Positions 7,738 through 11,434 of a DNA stretch of 11,434 nt are shown piece by piece. Positions within the stretch are counted from its first letter, which is position 1. Each line of letters begins with the position of its first letter. The notes under the pieces were generated by a model that ran no database searches, was not told the DNA's origin, and saw only the letters and a program-made list of their open reading frames with translations. Both the position numbers and the translations under genes were made by a program. Location: positions 1 through 11,434 of the forward strand of contig WOZC01000163.1 of NCBI GenBank assembly GCA_011620465.1, read 5' to 3'. The DNA is from Anaerolineaceae bacterium (lineage in GTDB: Bacteria; Chloroflexota; Anaerolineae; Anaerolineales; Anaerolineaceae).

Positions 7738-8430
7738 ATGAGCGAAACGATCCTGGTCGTGGATGACCAAACCAACGTCCGAAAACTACTCAAAGAATAC
7801 CTGACCAGCCAGGGTTACCGTGTGGCGCTGGCTAATGACGGACAGAGCGCTCTTTTTACTGCCCGCCATGAACACCCGGACCTGATTTTGTTGGATGTGA
7901 TGATGCCTGGAATGGATGGTTACCAGTTTCTAAGCGCTTTCCGTAGAGAGAGCCAAATTCCTGTGATCATCATTACTGCCCGGGAAGAGGAGACTGATGC
8001 CGTGCTGGGGTTGGAGTTGGGTGCTGACGATTACGTTATCAAACCTTTCCGTATGCGTGAATTGGTTGCTCGTATCCGTGCAACTTTGCGCCGCAACAAC
8101 GGGCAGCCCGAACCACAAGAATATTTGCGCGTAGGTGAAATCCTGCTTGACCGTGATTCGCATCTTGTCTCAGTGCGGGGAGAGACCGTCAACCTGACAC
8201 CACTCGAATTTGATTTATTACTGACCTTGATGCGCACTCCCGGCAGGGTGTTCACCCGGTCAGAATTGGTCGACCGTCTACTGGAAAGCGGTTTCACTGG
8301 TTTGGAGACCACCTTGAATGTGCATATGCGGAACTTGAGACGAAAAATTGAAAAGGACCCTGCCAATCCAGAATATCTTGAGACTGTCTTTGGCGTAGGT
8401 TACCGAATCGCCCAAAAAGGATCAAAGTGA
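7738..8430 (+). CDS. OmpR/PhoB-type response regulator
   Basis: A 230-residue regulator with an N-terminal receiver domain (about 4-117) and a C-terminal winged-helix DNA-binding domain (about 130-225). The receiver has the acidic pair D9-D10, phosphoacceptor D53 in LLDVMMPGMDGY, switch T80 and K102 in the VIKPF block. The winged helix shows LTPLEFDLLLTLMRTPGRVFTR and the recognition-helix pattern ending in VHMRNLRRKIE, followed by the wing FGVGYR. Phosphorylation by the kinase encoded next should let it bind promoters as a dimer. The ATG at 7738 is chosen because residues from it align with the usual family N-terminus. An in-frame TTG at 7705 would add 11 residues but lies upstream of the -10 box. 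The stop overlaps the kinase start by four bases (GTGA). Target genes are unknown; the divergent peptidase gene is one candidate. Confidence 0.93.
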   Translation: MSETILVVDDQTNVRKLLKEYLTSQGYRVALANDGQSALFTARHEHPDLILLDVMMPGMDGYQFLSAFRRESQIPVIIITAREEETDAVLGLELGADDYVIKPFRMRELVARIRATLRRNNGQPEPQEYLRVGEILLDRDSHLVSVRGETVNLTPLEFDLLLTLMRTPGRVFTRSELVDRLLESGFTGLETTLNVHMRNLRRKIEKDPANPEYLETVFGVGYRIAQKGSK

Positions 8431-9896
8431 AACGGTCAATCAGTCACAAGCTCGCCCTCGCCTTTATTCTGACTTCGGTAGTAACTGCCGCACTTCTCAC
8501 AATCGTTTTTCTTTCAACGAATACCATCAGTTTTCAACAATACGTTTTTGATCAGCAATTCTACGCAAAACTTGCCGAAGTTGAAGAATATTTTGCCATT
8601 AACCAGAGTTGGGAGGGAGTGGAAGACGTTTTGGAGACCACGATGGGTGGGATGCATGGCGGTGGAGGAGTGCAGGTTGGTCAGGGCATGGGTCAGGGTG
8701 GACAAGGTGGATTTCGCCAGACGCAGCAATATTCGGCAACCAGCCAGTCTATACAATCAGGTAACGCTGGCGGGCGGCAATATGCCCTTGCTGATACAAC
8801 CGGCAAGGTCGTTGTAGGAATTGAGGGTCTCTACAATGATGGTGAACAACTCTCAGCTGAAACGCTCGCCAGGGGAGTCTCCATCCAGGTCAACGGTCAA
8901 ACTGTAGGAACTTTGTTCGCCCAAAGGCAAAGCATTGTCTACACCCAGGCAGAACAACTTTTTTTGGATCGCTCGAAGACCAGCTTACTTCTTACTTTTT
9001 TAGTTACCATTCTTATTGCGGCACTGGCTGGGATCTTGCTCTCACGCAGCTTGACCCGACCGGTGATTGAGCTGACAGCCGCTGCCCAAAACCTGGCTGC
9101 GGGAGACCTGAGCCAAAAGGTGGATGTGCATTCCAAGGACGAATTGGGTGAATTAAGCAAGGCTTTCAACCAGATGAGTGCCGAAATTGAGCAGAGCGAT
9201 CGACAACGCAAACGCATGACTGCTGATATCGCGCACGATCTGCGCACACCACTGACAGTCATTGGCGGTTATATTGAATCGATGCGCGATGGCGACCTCG
9301 AACCCACTCCCGAACGGTTGGCAATGCTCTATTCCGAAGTCACCCGCCTTAATCGCATGGTGGCTGACCTGCGCCTGCTCAGCCAGTCGGACTCCGGAGC
9401 GTTGACGTTCAACCTTCAGCCGACCGAGGCAGGTAAATTGTTAGAACAAACCCGTGAGTTGTTCGATTTGCGTGCTAAAGATCAGGATATCGACCTGACA
9501 GTCGAAATTCAAGAGGGTTTACCGATGATCCTTGGAGACGAAATGCGCCTGGTCCAGGTAATGGAAAACCTGGTCAGTAATGCCATCAGGCACACACCAC
9601 ATGGCGGACACATCCAATTAAGCGCGAGGCTGGAACAAGCAAGCGGGGCTGAAAAAAAAGATTGTGTTCGCTTTACGGTCAGGGATGATGGTGAGGGGAT
9701 TCCTGCAAACGAAATTCCTTACATGTTTGAACAGTTTCACCGCGTTGACAAAAGCCGGCATGCCGATGAGAGCCAGAGCGGCTTGGGGCTGGCGATTGTC
9801 AAAGCTATTATCCAGGGGCATGGAGGAGAAGTCTGGGTTGAATCAACCCTTGGTCAAGGCTCAGATTTTCATTTTAGTATCCCAATTGCAAGATAA
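8427..9896 (+). CDS. Sensor histidine kinase (HAMP-HisKA-HATPase), BaeS-like layout
   Basis: A 489-residue membrane kinase paired with the preceding regulator. It has a first transmembrane helix (about 8-30), an extracytoplasmic sensor region (31-184), a second helix (about 185-206), a HAMP linker (207-258), an H-box MTADIAHDLRTPL with phosphorylated H270, and an ATPase domain with N-box ENLVSNAIRHTPHGG (N381, N385), G1 DDGEGIP (420-426) and G2 SGLGLAIVKA (451-460). The GTG start shares GTGA with the regulator stop and has AAGGA five bases upstream, so translation is probably coupled. The sensor region matches no domain I recognise and carries a low-complexity stretch at 73-95 with 13 Gly, 4 Gln, 3 Met and 1 His in 23 residues. 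The signal is unknown; a metal or envelope-stress cue is only a guess. No terminator follows; the tRNA promoter begins 12 bases later. Confidence 0.92.
   Translation: MKRSISHKLALAFILTSVVTAALLTIVFLSTNTISFQQYVFDQQFYAKLAEVEEYFAINQSWEGVEDVLETTMGGMHGGGGVQVGQGMGQGGQGGFRQTQQYSATSQSIQSGNAGGRQYALADTTGKVVVGIEGLYNDGEQLSAETLARGVSIQVNGQTVGTLFAQRQSIVYTQAEQLFLDRSKTSLLLTFLVTILIAALAGILLSRSLTRPVIELTAAAQNLAAGDLSQKVDVHSKDELGELSKAFNQMSAEIEQSDRQRKRMTADIAHDLRTPLTVIGGYIESMRDGDLEPTPERLAMLYSEVTRLNRMVADLRLLSQSDSGALTFNLQPTEAGKLLEQTRELFDLRAKDQDIDLTVEIQEGLPMILGDEMRLVQVMENLVSNAIRHTPHGGHIQLSARLEQASGAEKKDCVRFTVRDDGEGIPANEIPYMFEQFHRVDKSRHADESQSGLGLAIVKAIIQGHGGEVWVESTLGQGSDFHFSIPIAR
8643..8711 (+). repeat. Gly/Gln/Met-rich low-complexity segment in the kinase sensor domain
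   Basis: This stretch encodes residues 73-95 of the kinase and is built from short near-repeats of GGTCAGGG-type units, which give Gly-Gln-Gly runs with Met and one His. It lies between the start of the extracytoplasmic region and its membrane-proximal part. Confidence 0.6.
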
Positions 9897-9908
9897 GGGA
9901 TGTTTTGC

Positions 9909-9937
9909 TTGACAGCCTCCAAACGAACAGGTAAAAT
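9909..9937 (+). promoter_or_regulatory. Strong sigma70-type promoter of the tRNA-Phe gene
   Basis: A perfect TTGACA at 9909-9914 and TAAAAT (five of six) at 9932-9937 are spaced by 17 bases. Transcription should start around 9944, giving a primary transcript with only a few bases before the mature tRNA 5' end. It is the best promoter match in the window. Confidence 0.8.
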
Positions 9938-9947
9938 CTTTTCTCAC

Positions 9948-10020
9948 GCCGAGTTAGCTCAGTTGGTAGAGCATTCGACTGAAAATTGAAGGGTCCACGG
10001 TCCGAGTCCGTGACTCGGCA
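9948..10020 (+). tRNA. tRNA-Phe (anticodon GAA)
   Basis: A 73-base cloverleaf. The acceptor stem pairs GCCGAGT with ACTCGGC over seven perfect pairs, followed by discriminator A at 10020. The D arm is GCTC/GAGC with loop AGTTGGTA containing the conserved GG. The anticodon stem TTCGA/TTGAA has one G-T pair and loop CTGAAAA, giving anticodon GAA at 9981-9983 with T33 and A37. The variable loop is GGGTC and the T stem CACGG/CCGTG is perfect. CCA is not encoded. The T loop reads TCCGAGT, so position 55, almost always T (pseudouridine), is C here, while C56 and A58 are normal. It has its own promoter and terminator and is not embedded in rRNA or other tRNA genes. Confidence 0.95.
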
Positions 10021-10021
10021 C

Positions 10022-10053
10022 AAAACAACCGCTCTGAATGGAGCGGTTGTTTT
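10022..10053. terminator. Rho-independent terminator, probably bidirectional
   Basis: A 13-base-pair perfect stem (AAAACAACCGCTC paired with GAGCGGTTGTTTT) encloses the loop TGAATG. The right arm ends in a T run, serving the tRNA on the plus strand. The left arm starts with an A run, which becomes a T run on the minus strand and can serve the convergent small gene that stops at 10082. It begins two bases after the tRNA. Confidence 0.9.
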
Positions 10054-10081
10054 ATATCATCAAAAAGACGATCGAGGAAAA

Positions 10082-10315
10082 TCAGTCGTGTTGCTCCTCT
10101 TCAAGGTCCTCGTCAAAATTCTTCTCGTCAAACTCGATCTCAAGTTCCTCGTCTTCTTCCAGACCAAGAAATTCATCGCTGGGAGAGTATTCATACTCTT
10201 CTGTCTCGATGAGGTCGTCTAACTTTAAATCGATGCCTTCAAGCGTGTCAGCAATTCGTACAATCGCTTCACGTAACAGGCTAAACTCCTGGAGTAGTTT
10301 GTCATTATTTTTCAT
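10082..10315 (-). CDS. Small highly acidic coiled-coil-like protein, hypothetical
   Basis: A 77-residue protein with no family I recognise. The first 40 residues form a likely amphipathic helix or short coiled coil with leucine/isoleucine spacing (LLQEFSLLREAIVRIADTLE onwards). The rest is dominated by Asp and Glu: 30 of 77 residues are acidic against six Lys/Arg. It has no signal peptide or membrane segment, so it should be cytoplasmic. Reality of the gene is supported by an AAGGAG ribosome binding site six bases before the ATG and by a terminator placed just after its stop. A TATAAG sequence close upstream could be a -10 box. Overlapping plus-strand frames give Ser-rich low-complexity translations and are mirror images of the acidic codons. 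A role as an adaptor, chaperone-like or nucleic-acid-mimic protein would be guesswork. Confidence 0.75.
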   Translation of the reverse strand: MKNNDKLLQEFSLLREAIVRIADTLEGIDLKLDDLIETEEYEYSPSDEFLGLEEDEELEIEFDEKNFDEDLEEEQHD

Positions 10316-10389
10316 AAGAAGCTCCTTTTCTTATAATCATACCAAGATTTGCCCGAAACAAGAAAATTTACACAGTGAAAAACTGATAA

Positions 10390-10449
10390 GGGTAATAAGG
10401 GAAAGCAACTGAGCCCTTGGCGGTAACACCAGCCGATAGAAAGTTACCC
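10390..10449. other. Possible three-way-junction RNA structure
   Basis: GGGTAA (10390-10395) can pair with TTACCC (10444-10449) and encloses two hairpins: AAGGG/CCCTT (10397-10401 with 10414-10418) and GGCGGT/ACC-A-GCC (10419-10434, triloop AAC, one bulged A). The stems abut closely, as in compact regulatory RNAs. Orientation is undecided. On the minus strand it would sit 75-135 bases upstream of the acidic-protein gene. It matches no riboswitch consensus that I can recall, and a chance fold is possible. Confidence 0.25.
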
Positions 10450-10560
10450 ATACCTTCACCGTGCGGACCGAATTGTATCTATGAGCATAAGTTTAGACCA
10501 CAAAGTTTCTGAAAGAAAATAGACGCATAGATAACAATCATAATCTTATCGCTGACTAAA

Positions 10561-10591
10561 TAAGACAGGTGCCATTATCGAAATTGTCTTA
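10561..10591. repeat. Inverted repeat TAAGACA/TGTCTTA
   Basis: Seven-base perfect arms at 10561-10567 and 10585-10591 are separated by 17 bases. There is no T run after either arm, so it is not a terminator. It could be part of the same repeat-like patch as the next inverted repeat. Confidence 0.4.
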
Positions 10592-10606
10592 CGAACCATC
10601 GTTTGC

Positions 10607-10633
10607 GGAATGATTACTATATAGAATCATTCC
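10607..10633. repeat. Nine-base-pair inverted repeat GGAATGATT/AATCATTCC
   Basis: Perfect arms at 10607-10615 and 10625-10633 enclose ACTATATAG, whose last eight bases (CTATATAG) are self-complementary. It lacks a T run on either side. It could be a protein-binding operator or the remains of a small mobile repeat. Confidence 0.5.
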
Positions 10634-10733
10634 TCCCTGTCCCTGGATTGAAGCTTTGCACAGATTCAATGCTGGGACGAAAAACAATATTATCAGAGGT
10701 CAAGAGCGGATAGAAACAATTCTTTTCAATGAC

Positions 10734-11434
10734 CTATTTCACTTCAACCAGCACCGCCCGAACGAGGATACGGTATTCGTACGAATCAGTAGCCTCGTCG
10801 TAACCTTGGCAAGTCACCAAAGTTACCCAGGATTTATCTTCATGTTTCATCATTTCATCCACATTACTTGGTAAGACAAGCTTGATTGATCGCACTTCGT
10901 AGATATATTCAGCATCCCATGCATGAACGATCACTTTATCACTGTACTGAAGGGCATCTAACCCAAAGAAGGGTCCAGGAAGATTGAAAGCATTCCAAAC
11001 ATGCCCGGTCAGCACGGAGTTTCCAGACCAAGTCGGGAAGGCCGAGCCATGCAACCATCCCGCCTGATCACCCAACCAGGAGACGTCCCACTCGCCATCC
11101 ACTTGAGGTACACCCACAATCGGCATCTGCAAGTTCATACGCGGTACCTCCAGCCACAGGTCGCCCAGGTCAGCATATACCTTTTCGGCAGGTTGCGCAG
11201 AGAGAACTGTTACATGCCGGGGAGAAAAACCGGTTTCAGGCAAAACTTCTGGTGCAGTAGTGGCAGTGCGGGTTGGTGTGGCAGTGCGGGTTGGCGTTGC
11301 AGTGCGGGTTGGCATCAAGGCAGTCGCAGTTTGTGTGGCTGCCTGCGCCGTTTGTGTAGGCGCCAGCGTTGCGGCGATCGAGGTCAGTGTGGGTGCGATA
11401 ATGGTGTGTGTGGCAGCAATCGAGGTCGCGGTGG
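10734..11434 (-). CDS. Sortase-domain surface protein with Thr/Pro/Ala-rich stalk, N-terminus beyond the window
   Basis: The reading frame is open from the TAG at 10734-10736 to the window edge, so this is the C-terminal 233 residues of a longer protein. The upstream part is low complexity, rich in Thr, Ala and Pro, including three PTRTAT units. It is followed by LPETGF (LPETG codons at 11229-11243) and then a sortase domain beginning DLWLEVPRMNLQMPIVGVP. The catalytic residues are visible: His in LTGHVW (codon 11001-11003), Cys in TLVTC (10809-10811) and Arg 13 residues later (10770-10772), the same Cys-Arg spacing as Staphylococcus aureus SrtA. Sortases cleave a sorting motif and join it to an amine at the cell surface. 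Similar stalk-plus-sortase proteins are, from memory, common in Chloroflexota. An ATG at 11313-11315 exists, but it sits inside the repeats without a good ribosome binding site, so it is probably internal. The signal peptide and any upstream domains are outside the window. Confidence 0.85.
   Translation of the reverse strand, partial: TATSIAATHTIIAPTLTSIAATLAPTQTAQAATQTATALMPTRTATPTRTATPTRTATTAPEVLPETGFSPRHVTVLSAQPAEKVYADLGDLWLEVPRMNLQMPIVGVPQVDGEWDVSWLGDQAGWLHGSAFPTWSGNSVLTGHVWNAFNLPGPFFGLDALQYSDKVIVHAWDAEYIYEVRSIKLVLPSNVDEMMKHEDKSWVTLVTCQGYDEATDSYEYRILVRAVLVEVK
11263..11316 (-). repeat. Three 18-bp tandem repeats encoding PTRTAT
   Basis: Units at 11263-11280, 11281-11298 and 11299-11316 each begin GCAGTGCGGGTTGG on the plus strand and differ only in their last few bases. 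They keep the reading frame of the sortase stalk. More degenerate Thr/Ala-coding repeats continue to the window edge. Confidence 0.85.

Larger units (their letters stand above)
10316..10733. other. Gene-poor region of 418 bp with inverted repeats
   Basis: No frame on either strand looks coding, and no ribosome-binding-site/start pair was found except those of the flanking genes. The region holds a possible three-branched RNA element (10390-10449), an inverted repeat TAAGACA/TGTCTTA (10561-10591), a nine-base-pair inverted repeat (10607-10633) and a weaker ATTGAA/TTCAAT pair (10647-10670). It separates the 5' end of the acidic-protein gene from the 3' end of the sortase gene, so it must hold the promoter of the former. 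Confidence 0.6.

Noticed and set aside
10038..10412. Plus-strand ORF of about 124 codons, serine-rich
   Set aside because: It starts inside the terminator, and its Ser runs are the complement of the Asp/Glu codons of the acidic-protein gene; no ribosome binding site.
10466..10480. GTGCGG as the 5' end of a group II intron
   Set aside because: No domain V hairpin or reverse transcriptase is seen anywhere in the window, and the GTGCG match alone is weak.
10607..10633. Inverted repeat as a terminator for the sortase gene
   Set aside because: There is no T run after the stem on either strand and the stem is AT-rich.
1..11434. CRISPR arrays, prophage, transposase or defence genes
   Set aside because: No regularly spaced repeats and no protein with motifs of these classes were found on either strand.

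Overview
The window reads as ordinary chromosomal DNA of a free-living bacterium, most likely a member of the Chloroflexota (Anaerolineae-like). This is inference from gene content: a sortase domain at the end of a Thr/Pro/Ala-rich stalk with an LPETGF motif just before it, a PQQ-type sugar dehydrogenase made as a Thr-rich lipoprotein, and diverged repeats that resemble a short interspersed repeat family. No marker gene fixes the lineage. There is no CRISPR array, transposase, integrase or phage gene.

Layout. At 31-2069 (minus strand) a PQQ-dependent sugar dehydrogenase lipoprotein is followed downstream by a PlsC-family acyltransferase. A divergent intergenic region (2070-2263) leads to an MFS exporter on the plus strand (2264-3622). 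The exporter meets a HAD-family phosphatase (3624-4328, minus) tail to tail with one base between the stops. The HAD gene lies 12 bp downstream of a membrane-anchored HExxH metalloprotease-like protein (4341-5648, minus). Upstream of that, a patch of degenerate repeats (about 5683-5815) separates it from a membrane-anchored M20 peptidase of the carboxypeptidase S/PM20D1 type (5852-7573, minus).

From 7574 a second divergent region drives a two-component system on the plus strand: an OmpR-type response regulator (7738-8430) and a sensor histidine kinase (8427-9896) that overlap by four bases. A tRNA-Phe(GAA) gene (9948-10020) follows, with its own strong promoter and a perfect hairpin terminator. 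That terminator also serves a convergent gene for a very acidic 77-residue protein (10082-10315, minus). About 420 bp without a convincing gene holds several inverted repeats and a possible three-way-junction RNA. The window ends inside the stalk of a sortase-domain surface protein (10734-11434, minus, N-terminus outside the window).

The genes do not form one pathway. The common theme is the cell envelope: lipid acylation, efflux, envelope sensing, membrane-anchored hydrolases and a surface sortase. I did not find an obvious new multi-gene system. The items most worth a second look are the C at T-loop position 55 of the tRNA, the LPETG motif next to the catalytic domain of the sortase, the Gly/Met/Gln-rich sensor segment of the kinase, the unassigned HExxH protein, and the structured non-coding stretch at 10390-10640.
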